Shown: positions 39,059-47,647 of the stretch, in pieces
Layout: every line of letters starts with the position of its first letter
How positions within the stretch are numbered: the stretch's first letter is position 1
From: Bradyrhizobium sp. 164
GTDB lineage: Bacteria > Pseudomonadota > Alphaproteobacteria > Rhizobiales > Xanthobacteraceae
Length of the DNA stretch: 64,000 bases
NCBI RefSeq assembly: GCF_023073715.1
Contig: NZ_JADPKA010000026.1
Location: forward strand, 186,001-250,000
Reading direction: 5' to 3'
Translations under genes and position numbers: made by a program
Notes under the pieces: generated by a model
The model's database searches: none
Seen by the model: only the letters and a program-made list of their open reading frames with translations
Told to the model about the DNA's origin: nothing

Positions 39059-40081
39059 CTAGCGTCGCGCCTGCGGCCGTGCGCCGCCCTGGGCCTTGAT
39101 CGCGCGCAGCACTTTCTCGGGCGTAATCGGGAGATCGTCGATGCGCACGCCGACCGCGTTGAAGATCGCATTCGCCACGGCCGGCAGCACCGGGTTGGCG
39201 CACATCTCGCCGGGACCCTTGGCGCCGAAGGGACCATCGGGAGCAGGGCGTTCCAGCACCGCGATATCGTGCGGGCAGATATCGCCGGGGCCGGGCATCA
39301 GATATTCGACGAAGTCGCGCGGGCCGTGAGCGGGGTCGGGATAGTAAGGCTCGGGCGTCTCGTAGAGCGCGTGGCTGACGCCCATCCAGGCGCCGCCTAC
39401 GAGCTGCTGCTCGACCAGCCGCGGGTTGAGCGCGCGGCCGAGCTCATAGGCGGAGTCCATCCGGACCATCGCGACCTCACCGGTCTCGTCGTCGACCTCG
39501 ACCTCGGCGACCAGGCAGGCATGGGCATAGCAGGTTGCCGGCGACATCTCTCCGGTTTCGGGGTCGACATCGGACAGCGGTACCAGGAATATTCCCCGGC
39601 CGGAGATGGTCTTGCCCTGCTTGAATTGCGCGGCGATCGCGACATCCTTGGTCGAGATCGAGCGATGCGGCGCGCCTTTGACATGGATGTTGCCGCGCCC
39701 GTCTGTCTCGAGGTCGGCGGCGTTGACCTCCAGCTCCTCGGCCGCAGCCTCCATCATCACGCCGCGGGCTTCGCGGGCTGCAGCCATCACGGCGTTACCG
39801 ACGCGGTGAGTGCCGCGCGAGGCGAACGAACCCATGCAATGCGGGCCGGTGTCGGAATCCGCGGTGTCGACGTAGACGTCCTCGACCGGCACGCCCAGCG
39901 TCTCAGCGCAAATCTGCCGCGTCACCGATTTCATGCCCTGGCCGAGATCGATCGACGACAGCGCCACTGTGAACTTGCCGCTGGGATTGGAGTGAACCAG
40001 CGCCTGGCTGGGATCGCCGCCGAGGTTCATGCCGATGGGATAGTTGATCGACGCCATGCCGCGTCCGCGATGTCTGGTCAT
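39059..40081 (-). CDS. Molybdenum hydroxylase large subunit, C-terminal half (CoxL/XdhB-like)
   Basis: A 340-residue second molybdopterin-binding domain of the xanthine dehydrogenase family. It starts RGRGMASINYP, then has DLGQGMKSVTRQICAETLGV and QQLVGGAWMGVSHALYE, and ends with the active-site Glu motif GAKGPGEMCANP. Normally this is the last 40% of one large subunit. Here the ATG at 40081 directly follows the TAG of the N-terminal half, in the same frame. Both halves carry intact cofactor motifs, so they may assemble as two chains. Stop-codon readthrough is another possibility. Confidence 0.88.
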   Translation of the reverse strand: MTRHRGRGMASINYPIGMNLGGDPSQALVHSNPSGKFTVALSSIDLGQGMKSVTRQICAETLGVPVEDVYVDTADSDTGPHCMGSFASRGTHRVGNAVMAAAREARGVMMEAAAEELEVNAADLETDGRGNIHVKGAPHRSISTKDVAIAAQFKQGKTISGRGIFLVPLSDVDPETGEMSPATCYAHACLVAEVEVDDETGEVAMVRMDSAYELGRALNPRLVEQQLVGGAWMGVSHALYETPEPYYPDPAHGPRDFVEYLMPGPGDICPHDIAVLERPAPDGPFGAKGPGEMCANPVLPAVANAIFNAVGVRIDDLPITPEKVLRAIKAQGGARPQARR

Positions 40082-41674
40082 CTAGCGCCTCCTGGTCCCG
40101 AACACGGAAGAGAAGCGGGTGGCGCCGTGCGATGGTGCCGCCGGGCGGGGCGGAGGAGGCGGCGGTGTCGGCGGTGGCGGTTCGCGCGGCGGCTCTCTTG
40201 TCGCGGTCACGGGTGCGCGGTCATAGGTCGTGCGCTGCTGGGCGGGCGCGGCCGGCCGCGCGCGCACATCCGTCGGCGTCGGCGGAATCGCGGCGCGGCT
40301 GCCGCCACCATCCTTGCGCGAGGAGGCGCGCCTGAACTCGTCGCGGATCGGCCATTTGGCCTTTTCGGCGGCGACCTGAACGCATTCGATCAGCGCCGTG
40401 TTCTTGGCCTCGCGCCGATGCGCCTTCATGTCACCGTCGCGATAGGCGTTCAGAATCCGGAACTCCATTGGGTCCATGCCGACGAGGTTTGCGAGCTTGT
40501 CCATCTGGCATTCGATGGCAAAGTCCATCGCGGTGACGCCGAAGCCGCGCATGGCGGTCGCCGGCGTGCGATTGGTGAAGACGCAGTAGACGTCGCCATA
40601 AACGTTCGGGATGGTATAGGGGCCCGGCAAATGCGCGGCGCATTTCACCGCGGCGTAGCTAGAGAGCCGCGTATAGGCGCCGCTGTCGAAATAGGCACGG
40701 ATCTTTCGGGCGACGATGCGGCCGTCGCGCATCACGCCGTCCTTGATGTAGATGCGCTCGGCGCCGCGCGGCGGGCCGTACTGCATCTCCTCCTCGCGAC
40801 CGAACACGTAGCGCACGGGCCGTCCGGTCAGCATGGCGCCGAGGATCGCGAGCGGCTCGGTCAGGGTATCCACCTTGCCGCCAAAGCCGCCGCCGACCGT
40901 GCCACCGATGAAGTGGAAGGTGTTGGAAGGCACGTCCAAAATCTTGGCGCAGGTATCGACCGAGAAGAACAGCGCCTGGGTCGAGGTGTAGACGACGTAG
41001 CGGCCGTTGGTGTCGGGCGCGGCAATCGCGCCATTGGTCTCGGTCGGCGCGTGCTCGATCGGCGACATCTGGTAGCGCTGTTCGAGGACGTGGTCGGCGT
41101 TCGCGAGTGCCGCATCGGCATCGCCGAACCGCAGGCGCTGGTGATCGTAGACGTCGTGATAGATGAAGGCGTTCTTCGGATAGGTCTCGTTGACCACGGG
41201 CGCGCCCGGCTTGAGGGCATCCTCGACGTCGAACACGGTCGGTAGCGGCTCATAGTCGATCCGCACTTTTGCAATGGCCTCGAACGCCTCACGCTCGCTG
41301 TCGGCGACGATGGCGAGGATCGGCTCGCCCTTGTAGCGGACCTTGTCGACGGCCAGTGATGGCTCGTCGTCCTTGCCGAAATTGATCAGGCTCAGCAGCG
41401 TGTTGAGATTGACCGGCACGTCAGTGCCGCGAATGATCCGGCGCACGCCGGCTGAGCGTTCTGCGTCCGTGGTATCGATGCGGCGCAGCTTAGCATGGGC
41501 CTGAGTCGAGCGAACGACCTTCAAGTGCAGCATGCCCTGGAGCTTATGGTCGTTGAAATAGCTCGACGTCCCCGTGATGTGGCCGAGCATGTCCTGGCGC
41601 TGCGTGCCCTTGCCGATCTCCTTGAGATTGTCGTCGCGCTCGTCGGCGAAGATGTCCTTGCGTAGTTCCAGCAT
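40082..41674 (-). CDS. Molybdenum hydroxylase large subunit, N-terminal half with Pro-rich tail
   Basis: A 530-residue protein: the CoxL/aldehyde-oxidase 'hammerhead' domain (about 20-140) and the first molybdopterin domain with GGTVGGGFGGK (257-267) and the active-site loop TAMRGFG (373-379). That loop matches the xanthine-dehydrogenase FRGFG form, not the CSFR loop of true CO dehydrogenase, so the substrate is more likely a heteroaromatic or aldehyde than CO. From about residue 450 the normal sequence is replaced by an 80-residue Arg/Pro/Ala tail, with a PPPPTPPPPPPRP run, ending in TAG. The second half of the enzyme follows with no gap in the same frame. Confidence 0.88.
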   Translation of the reverse strand: MLELRKDIFADERDDNLKEIGKGTQRQDMLGHITGTSSYFNDHKLQGMLHLKVVRSTQAHAKLRRIDTTDAERSAGVRRIIRGTDVPVNLNTLLSLINFGKDDEPSLAVDKVRYKGEPILAIVADSEREAFEAIAKVRIDYEPLPTVFDVEDALKPGAPVVNETYPKNAFIYHDVYDHQRLRFGDADAALANADHVLEQRYQMSPIEHAPTETNGAIAAPDTNGRYVVYTSTQALFFSVDTCAKILDVPSNTFHFIGGTVGGGFGGKVDTLTEPLAILGAMLTGRPVRYVFGREEEMQYGPPRGAERIYIKDGVMRDGRIVARKIRAYFDSGAYTRLSSYAAVKCAAHLPGPYTIPNVYGDVYCVFTNRTPATAMRGFGVTAMDFAIECQMDKLANLVGMDPMEFRILNAYRDGDMKAHRREAKNTALIECVQVAAEKAKWPIRDEFRRASSRKDGGGSRAAIPPTPTDVRARPAAPAQQRTTYDRAPVTATREPPREPPPPTPPPPPPRPAAPSHGATRFSSVFGTRRR

Positions 41675-41683
41675 GATCTGACC

Positions 41684-42160
41684 TCAGGCGCTGGCCCGGC
41701 CGCCGGCGGCGGCGAGGATGGCATTGATGATCGGCTCGTATCCGGTGCAGCGGCAGATGTTGCCGGAGATCGCCTCGATCACGTCGGCCCGGCTCGGGGA
41801 CGGATTGCGGTCGAGCAGCGCCTTCGCGGCCATCAGCATGCCCGGCGTGCAATAGCCGCATTGGGCGGCAAAATTGTCGGCAAAGGCGCGCTGGAGCGGG
41901 TGCAGGTTCGGACCCTGCTTGAGGCCGTCGAGCGTTTCGACGGAGTGGCCCGCGACGGTCTCGGCGAGCGTCAGACAGGAGAGGTGGAGTTCTCCGTCGA
42001 TCAGCACGCTGCAGGTGCCGCAGCCGCCCTGGCCGCAGCCGAACTTAGGCGTCATGTCACCGACCAGCTCGCGCAAGGCGACCAGCAAGTTGGCGCCGCC
42101 ATCGACGAAGATGGCGACGTCGCGGCCGTTGTGACGAAATTGCAGAGGCGTCTTGGACAT
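41684..42160 (-). CDS. (2Fe-2S) iron-sulfur subunit of the molybdenum hydroxylase (CoxS-like)
   Basis: A 158-residue electron-transfer subunit with two clusters. The plant-ferredoxin-type one has the cysteines of FGCGQGGCGTCSVLIDG and LHLSC. The C-terminal all-helical one has CGYCTPGML and GNICRCTGY. It passes electrons from the Mo site to the FAD subunit. It lies 9 bases from the large-subunit gene and 12 bases from the FAD gene, in the order M-S-L along the transcript, as in cox operons. Confidence 0.94.
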   Translation of the reverse strand: MSKTPLQFRHNGRDVAIFVDGGANLLVALRELVGDMTPKFGCGQGGCGTCSVLIDGELHLSCLTLAETVAGHSVETLDGLKQGPNLHPLQRAFADNFAAQCGYCTPGMLMAAKALLDRNPSPSRADVIEAISGNICRCTGYEPIINAILAAAGGRASA

Positions 42161-42172
42161 GTTGGTCCTTGT

Positions 42173-42991
42173 CTATTCCTGACCGGACAGCAAACGGCGG
42201 AGATGGACGCCGACGATCTCGCGGCGATACCAGGCGCTGCCGAGCGCGTTGTCCGCGGGCGATGTGCCCTCGATTGCGGTAGAGGCGGCTGCATTGATGT
42301 TCGCGGTATCGAGCGTGCGTCCTTCGAGGGCACGTTCGGCGGCCTTGGCGCGGATCTGGGTCGCCGCCATCGAGCCGAGCGCAATGCGAGCACCGGCGAT
42401 GCGCCCGCCGCTGACCGGCAGATGTGCGGCCAGCGTGATGACCGAGCCGCCCTTCGGCTTGATGCGGGCAACTTTGCGATAGCGAAAGGCCTCGGCGTTG
42501 GCCGGCCGGGTGCAGGAGACCGAGAGGACTAACGCACCGGATTGCCGCTCGCGCGATTGCAGGAACTCCTCGATCGCGATGTCGCGGGCGCCGAAGCCGC
42601 CTTGCAGCGCGACTGTGGCGTCGAGCGCCAGCAGCGCCACGGTGAAATCGCCGTAAGGGTTGGGCGCGAACAGATTGCCGCCGACGGTGCCCATGTTGCG
42701 CACGGCGGGCCCGCCGATCGAACGGGCGGGCGCGTGCAGGAAAGCGAGGTCCCGCTCGCCGAGAATTCTCGCGAAAGTGACGCCGGCACCGAGCGTGATG
42801 CGTGGGCCGGACGCATCGATCCGGCTCAGCGCCTGGTCACTGGCGCGAACGATGGTCGATATCGAGACGTCGCCCTCGTTCAATGCCCGCATCACCAGCG
42901 TGCCGCCGCCGAGATAGCGCGCGCTGCGGTCCGAGGATATGGCCCCGGCCGCTTCGCTGGCGCTGGCAAAGGTCTTTACGGTCACAGCCAT
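42173..42991 (-). CDS. FAD-binding subunit of the molybdenum hydroxylase (CoxM-like)
   Basis: A 272-residue flavoprotein of the CO-dehydrogenase FAD family. FAD-pyrophosphate contacts are ARYLGGGTLVMRALNEG (about 24-40) and the second motif SIGGPAVRNMGTVGGNLF near residue 100; the CO_deh_flav_C domain begins at about 170. It takes electrons from the Fe-S subunit and hands them to an acceptor such as quinone. It is two bases from the CoxG-like gene upstream. Confidence 0.92.
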   Translation of the reverse strand: MAVTVKTFASASEAAGAISSDRSARYLGGGTLVMRALNEGDVSISTIVRASDQALSRIDASGPRITLGAGVTFARILGERDLAFLHAPARSIGGPAVRNMGTVGGNLFAPNPYGDFTVALLALDATVALQGGFGARDIAIEEFLQSRERQSGALVLSVSCTRPANAEAFRYRKVARIKPKGGSVITLAAHLPVSGGRIAGARIALGSMAATQIRAKAAERALEGRTLDTANINAAASTAIEGTSPADNALGSAWYRREIVGVHLRRLLSGQE

Positions 42992-42993
42992 GG

Positions 42994-43437
42994 TTAGGCG
43001 GCCTCCTTCAGATGGCGGCGGATCGCCTCGAATCCCGCCTGGTAGATGTCTTCCGCGACCATGTGGGTGATGCGGTCCCTATCCTCGGGCTTGGTGGTGA
43101 AGCGCGATTCCCAATTCCAGAAGGTGCGGTCGCCATCGGTCACCGGGAGCAGTCGGACATGGGCGACGTAATTGAACATCGGGATCGGGGTATCGAGCAG
43201 GCAATAGCTGAAGGTCTGTTCGAGGTCGGACAGCGCCAGCAACTGCTCGCGCAGCTCGGAGCCATCCTTGAGCTTGAAGCGCCTGATACAGCCGATCTTG
43301 TCGGAGGCCTGAGCGCGTTCGATCGAGGAGGTCGCAACCGCCGGATGCCAGCGGTCGTGGCCGTTGAAATCCCGCAGCAGGTCCCACACCGCATCGGTCG
43401 GTGCGCTCAGGATCGTGCTCTTGACGATATGCGGCAC
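42994..43437 (-). CDS. SRPBCC-family protein, CoxG-like, first of two
   Basis: A 147-residue helix-grip (START/Bet v1-like) protein. The start is taken as GTG at 43437, six bases behind a GGAGG; the frame is open further, but that part lies in the next gene. Typical segments are STILSAPTDAVWDLLRDFNG, HDRWHPAVATS, DKIGCIRRFKLKDG and VAHVRLLPVTDGDRTFWNW. CoxG anchors CO dehydrogenase to the membrane, but this protein lacks a long hydrophobic tail. It could bind a small ligand or support the hydroxylase. Confidence 0.87.
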   Translation of the reverse strand: MPHIVKSTILSAPTDAVWDLLRDFNGHDRWHPAVATSSIERAQASDKIGCIRRFKLKDGSELREQLLALSDLEQTFSYCLLDTPIPMFNYVAHVRLLPVTDGDRTFWNWESRFTTKPEDRDRITHMVAEDIYQAGFEAIRRHLKEAA

Positions 43438-43439
43438 GG

Positions 43440-43877
43440 CTAACCTCCGAACACGCGTTTCAAGGCGTCGAAGCCGCCCTGGAACACGCCGCCGCCGATG
43501 TTGCTGACGAGCTCGGTCTCGCGCTCCGGCGCGCAGTCGAATTCGGCGGTCCATTCCACAAAGGTCTGGTCGCCGTCGGTGACGGGCGTCAGCCGCAAGG
43601 TCGCGACGTAGTTCTCGACGCCCATCGGCGATTCCAGGATCGAGTAGGTGCAGAACATGTCGTAGTCGGATAGGCCCAGGAGCTTCTCGCGAATGCGGTC
43701 GCCGTTGCGCAGGCGGAAATCCCTGACGCAGCCGATCTTGTCGGCGGGTTCGCCACCCTCGATCCGGCTTTCGGCGATGGCCGGATGCCAGTTCGGCAGG
43801 CCGTTGAAATCGCGCACCCGCGCCCAGACGCGGTCGTTGCGGGCGTTGACGACGGTGGAGACATAGACGCGGGCCAT
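43440..43877 (-). CDS. SRPBCC-family protein, CoxG-like, second of two
   Basis: A 145-residue paralogue of the neighbouring SRPBCC protein. They share the frame N-G-x3-WHPA, DKIGCVRDFRLRNGD, VATLRLTPVTDGD and a C-terminal GGF-x-A-L/I segment. Both may derive from tandem duplication, but they are well diverged. The ATG at 43877 lies ten bases after the flotillin stop. Bet v1-like pockets bind hydrophobic ligands, so a pair might act on two chiral or successive intermediates; this is speculation. Confidence 0.87.
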   Translation of the reverse strand: MARVYVSTVVNARNDRVWARVRDFNGLPNWHPAIAESRIEGGEPADKIGCVRDFRLRNGDRIREKLLGLSDYDMFCTYSILESPMGVENYVATLRLTPVTDGDQTFVEWTAEFDCAPERETELVSNIGGGVFQGGFDALKRVFGG

Positions 43878-43887
43878 GGATCAGACC

Positions 43888-46785
43888 TCAGCTCTTCTTT
43901 CTCGGCCCGCGCTCGGCCGGCGGCTCGCCGCCTTCGGCCGCAGGCGGGGAGGCCGGCTTGTCGCCGCCACTCTTGCGCGCGGAATCCCTGATGCCCTGCA
44001 TGTCGCGCGCCTCGCGGATCAGGCCCGGCATTTTTGCGAGACTGCCGCCCTCGACGCCGATGTCCGACAGGATCGAGTCGATCAGCGGCGCCTGAACGCG
44101 GTAGCGCAGCGCCGAATCGATCACCTCGTCGGTGGCGCTGCGGCCGCCATTGCCGTTTCCGTGGCCATTGCCGTTGAGGCCATCGACCTGGAGGATGCGG
44201 ATGCCCTCGATCTTCTCCATCGGCTTGACGCTCTCGCGTACGATGCCCTCGATGCGGTCGAGCAGTTTTCTGCGGAAGAGGGAGTAGCGCGCCTGGTCGG
44301 TGAGAACGTTCTCGGCCTCGTTGAGCAATCGCTGCGCTTCCGCTTCCACGGCCGCGCGCACGCGCTCGGCCTCGGCGGCGATCCGTGTCTCCTCGGCCTG
44401 CTTCTCGGCGATGAGAATTTCTACGCCCTTGCGACGCTTGGCAATCTCGTTCTCGCGAGCGGTGATGACCCGCTCGGTGGCTTCTGTGGCGCGCATCCGC
44501 GCTTCCTCGGCTGATGCTTTGGCTGCGGATTCCTCCAGCGACTTCGTGTGGATTGCGATCGCCTTCTCCATCAGCACGGTCTCGACCTCCTTCTCGCGAT
44601 TGATTTCGAGCTTGCGCAGCTCGCGTTCGCGGCCGATCCGGGCTTCGTCGAGGCCGCGGTCGGAGGAGATGCGCGCGCGCTCGACTTCCTCGCGCGCGGC
44701 AATCTCGGCTTCCTGCAAGGATTGCACCCGAGCAACCTCGAGCTGCTCGATGGCGCGACGCCGCTCGATCCGGGCGGCTTCCAGCGCCTGCTCGCGCGAG
44801 ACGTCGGTGGTCTCGACCTCCTTGCGTGCGACGATCTCTGCCTGCCGGACCTGGCGATCGGCGTCGATCCGCTCGGACTTCTTGGTGGACAGCGCGATGA
44901 CGCGGTCCTCGTCGGCGATCTCGATCGCCTTCTTCTGCTCGATGTTGAGCACCTCGCGCTTCTTGGAGGAATTGATCCGTTCGGCCTCGAGCGCCAGATC
45001 CACCGTGATACGCTGGCGCTCGATCGCGTCACGCCGCTTCAGCTCGGCCGCCTCCAAGACGCCGGTCCGTTCGATCTCCAGTGCGCGGGTTTCGCGCTCG
45101 GCCTGGATGCGCTCGGCCGCAACCGCCTTCTCCTGGGCGATGCGGGCCGCCTCGATCGCCTCGCGCGAGGCGATATCAGCTTCCTCGACGGCGCGGTTGC
45201 GGGCGATCTCAAGCGAGCGCACGCGCTCCTCCTGCGCGATGCGCGTGGCCTCCGTGGCTTCTCGCGCTGCGATGCCGGCGACGTCGAGTGCCTGGTTGCG
45301 CTCGATCTCGAGTTGCCGTGTGTTCTGTTCGGCGGCGATGCGCTCTGCCGCGAGCGTCCGCTCGCGGGCGATGCGGGCCGCCTCGACCGCGCGTTGAGCC
45401 TCGATCTCGGCCTCCTGGATTGTTCGCACCTGCTGGATCTCCAGCGCGCGGGTGCGCTCGTCCGAGGAGATGCGCTCGACATTGACCGTCATGGTCTGGG
45501 CGATGCGGGCCTTTTCGGTGGCTTCGCGCGCGGCAATCTCTGCCTCTTCCACGGCACGCGTGCGCTCGATCTCGCGGCGCCTCGTCTCCTCGTCGTTGGC
45601 GATGCGGGCGTCGGTCACGACGCGATCCTGCTGGATCCGCGCCTTCTCGATCGCCTCGCGCGCGGCGATCTCGGCTTCCTCGACCGTGCGCATCCGCTCG
45701 ATCTCGCGTTGGCGTACCTCGCGCTCCGAAGCGATGCGGGTGGTGTCGATCGAGCGCTGGTTGGCGATCCGGGTCTTCTCGATCTCCTCGCGCGCCAGCA
45801 GTTCCTTCTCCTCGATGGTACGGGTGCGCTCGATCTCCTTCTGCCGGGTCTCCCGCTCGGAGGCGATGCGGGCCTCCGCGATCGCCTGATCATTGGCGAT
45901 GCGCGCGCGCTCGATGGCCTCCCGCGCAGAAATCTGCGCCTGTTCGGCCTCGGTCTCGCGGAGCGCGCGTTCGCGGGCAACCTCGGTGCGCTGAAGGGCG
46001 CGGCGCATCTCGATGTCGCGCTCCTGCTCGAGGCGCGCGGTCTCGCTCTCGCGCTCGATCTCGAGCGCCTGCCGCTCGGCTTCCAGATTGCGCGAGCGGA
46101 TCTTGATCATCGAGTCCTGCTCGATATCGTTGCGCAGCTTTCGCTTGGCCTCGATATCCTCCATCAGGCGGGTCAGGCCTTCGGCGTCGAACCGGTTCGA
46201 CGGGTTGAAGAACTCCAGGTCGGTCTGATCGAGATCAGTGATCGCGACCGATTCTAGCTCGAGACCATTCTGGGCGAGGGCTTCGGATGCATTGGTCTTG
46301 AGGCGTGCGACATAGTCGCCGCGCCGCTCGTGCATTTCCTCCATGGTCATTTCGGAGGCGACCGAGCGGATCGCGGATATGAATTTGCCGGCCAGCAGCG
46401 CATGGAGCTGCTCGGGCTCCATGGTGCGGCGGCCGAGCGTCGCCGCCGCGATCGAGACCGCTTCGCGGGTCGGCTGGACCCGGACATAGAAGTCGGCCTC
46501 GATGTCGACGCGCATGCGGTCGCGGGTGATCACGGCGTCCTGCTTGGAGCGGACGATGCCCATCGGCAGCACGTTCATGTTGACCGGCGTGTAGTCGTGG
46601 ATGAACGGCAGCACGAAGGCGCCGCCATCGATGACCACGCGTTCGCCGAGGAAGCCGGTCCGGACGAACGAGGTCTCCTTCGAGGAGCGGTGGTACAGCC
46701 AGTTGACGATGTAGACGCCAACCACGATCACGACGATCGCGACGATCAGCCAGAGGATCAATTCACCGACGAGAATCCCCGACAT
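43888..46785 (-). CDS. Giant flotillin-like SPFH-domain protein with hendecad coiled coil
   Basis: A 965-residue membrane-anchored scaffold. An N-terminal helix (about 8-28, ILWLIVAIVVIVVGVYIV) is followed by an SPFH/Band-7 domain (about 35-215; VVIDGGAFVLPFIHDYTP, EADFYVRVQP). Then comes an extraordinarily regular charged helix (about 241-738) made of 11-residue units. A flotillin C-terminal domain follows (about 740-865), and then a Gly/Asn linker (NGNGHGNGNGG) and a Pro/Lys tail. Typical bacterial flotillins have about 500-700 residues and a shorter EA-rich helix. Its place inside a hydroxylase/transport operon suggests a membrane platform for those proteins. The ATG at 46785 follows a strong GGGAGGG. 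Confidence 0.88.
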   Translation of the reverse strand: MSGILVGELILWLIVAIVVIVVGVYIVNWLYHRSSKETSFVRTGFLGERVVIDGGAFVLPFIHDYTPVNMNVLPMGIVRSKQDAVITRDRMRVDIEADFYVRVQPTREAVSIAAATLGRRTMEPEQLHALLAGKFISAIRSVASEMTMEEMHERRGDYVARLKTNASEALAQNGLELESVAITDLDQTDLEFFNPSNRFDAEGLTRLMEDIEAKRKLRNDIEQDSMIKIRSRNLEAERQALEIERESETARLEQERDIEMRRALQRTEVARERALRETEAEQAQISAREAIERARIANDQAIAEARIASERETRQKEIERTRTIEEKELLAREEIEKTRIANQRSIDTTRIASEREVRQREIERMRTVEEAEIAAREAIEKARIQQDRVVTDARIANDEETRRREIERTRAVEEAEIAAREATEKARIAQTMTVNVERISSDERTRALEIQQVRTIQEAEIEAQRAVEAARIARERTLAAERIAAEQNTRQLEIERNQALDVAGIAAREATEATRIAQEERVRSLEIARNRAVEEADIASREAIEAARIAQEKAVAAERIQAERETRALEIERTGVLEAAELKRRDAIERQRITVDLALEAERINSSKKREVLNIEQKKAIEIADEDRVIALSTKKSERIDADRQVRQAEIVARKEVETTDVSREQALEAARIERRRAIEQLEVARVQSLQEAEIAAREEVERARISSDRGLDEARIGRERELRKLEINREKEVETVLMEKAIAIHTKSLEESAAKASAEEARMRATEATERVITARENEIAKRRKGVEILIAEKQAEETRIAAEAERVRAAVEAEAQRLLNEAENVLTDQARYSLFRRKLLDRIEGIVRESVKPMEKIEGIRILQVDGLNGNGHGNGNGGRSATDEVIDSALRYRVQAPLIDSILSDIGVEGGSLAKMPGLIREARDMQGIRDSARKSGGDKPASPPAAEGGEPPAERGPRKKS
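44572..46065 (-). repeat. 11-residue (hendecad) protein repeat inside the flotillin, 44-residue super-repeat
   Basis: From residue 241 to 625 every eleventh residue is Ile, Leu or Ala at the same register (241, 252, 263, 274, 285 ... 615), giving 35 consecutive units. After a 14-residue break (626-639) nine more units run to about 738. Between 285 and 625 the units group in fours (AREAIE-like, IAND/IAxE-like, RETR-like, IER-like): seven 44-residue copies and one of 33 residues (505-537). The loss of exactly one unit in that copy shows that register is preserved. Confidence 0.9.
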
Positions 46786-46810
46786 CTTTCCCTCCCTCGT
46801 ACCTTCGGCG

Positions 46811-47644
46811 TTACCGCGCGCCGATCGCCTTGAATTGACGCACCTGCTCCGTCAGCGCCCGCTCCACGGGCAGTCGCTCCATCGAGGACGCCCCGTAGAA
46901 GCCGTGGCAATGGCGGGTGTTCTTCATGATGAAATCGGCATCGGCGGGATCCGCGATCGGGCCGCCGTGAGCCAGCACCAGAATGTCCGGATTGACACTG
47001 AGCGCAGCGGACGCCCAGATGTCGATCTGCGCGGGACAATCCTCGAGCTTCAGTGCGGTCTGCGCGCCGATGGTGCCGCCGGTGGTCAGGCCCATGTGAC
47101 AAACGATGATGTCGGCGCCGGCGATCGCCATTGCGGCGGCCTCCTTCTCGCTGAACACGTAGGGCGTGGTCAGCATGTCCTTGTCGTGCGCCTTGGCGAT
47201 CATGTCGATCTCCAGCGCATAGGACATGCCGGTCTCTTCGAGATTGGCGCGGAAGACGCCGTCGATCAGGCCGACGGTCGGAAAGTTCTGCACGCCGGCA
47301 AACCCGAGCGCCTTCAACTGGTCGAGAAACACGTCCATGTCGCGGAATGGATCGGTGCCGTTGACGCCCGCCAGCACCGGCGTCCTGGTGACCACGGGCA
47401 GCACTTCGTTCGCCATTTCGACGACGATGGCGTTGGCATCGCCGTAAGCCATCAGACCCGCGAGCGAGCCGCGGCCGGCCATCCGATAGCGGCCCGAATT
47501 GTAGATGACGATGAGATCAACGCCGCCGGCTTCCTCGCACTTGGCTGATAGACCGGTGCCGGCGCCGCCGCCGACGATCGGCTCACCGCGCCTTGCCATG
47601 TCGCGAAAGGTCTCCAGGAGCGCTGCGCGTTCAAACCTCGCCAT
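46811..47644 (-). CDS. TIM-barrel 'phosphoenolpyruvate hydrolase' family protein (Tm-1 C-domain-like)
   Basis: A 277-residue TIM-barrel protein starting [14 protein letters not shown], with [53 protein letters not shown] and [14 protein letters not shown]. This family (PEP_hydrolase / TIM-barrel signalling) is the C-terminal partner of the Tm-1-like UPF0261 domain; in plants and fungi the two are one protein. Here the partner domain is encoded directly upstream, fused to an ABC ATPase. The biochemical activity in bacteria is not established as far as I know. Confidence 0.87.
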   Translation of the reverse strand: MARFERAALLETFRDMARRGEPIVGGGAGTGLSAKCEEAGGVDLIVIYNSGRYRMAGRGSLAGLMAYGDANAIVVEMANEVLPVVTRTPVLAGVNGTDPFRDMDVFLDQLKALGFAGVQNFPTVGLIDGVFRANLEETGMSYALEIDMIAKAHDKDMLTTPYVFSEKEAAAMAIAGADIIVCHMGLTTGGTIGAQTALKLEDCPAQIDIWASAALSVNPDILVLAHGGPIADPADADFIMKNTRHCHGFYGASSMERLPVERALTEQVRQFKAIGAR

Positions 47645-47647
47645 CGG

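Noticed and set aside
39029..41245. A 738-codon open frame on the + strand opposite the molybdenum hydroxylase genes.
   Set aside because: It is a mirror of GC-rich codons in the true - strand genes. Its composition (His/Arg/Gly-rich, no fold) and lack of ribosome site argue against coding.
37049..43877. True aerobic carbon-monoxide dehydrogenase (coxMSLDEG).
   Set aside because: The gene set fits, but the large-subunit loop is TAMRGFG, of the xanthine-dehydrogenase type, without the CSFR cysteine of form I CO dehydrogenase.
44548..46257. A 569-codon open frame on the + strand, rich in Leu/Asp/Gly, opposite the flotillin.
   Set aside because: The repetitive look is the antisense image of the hendecad repeats; it has no independent motif.
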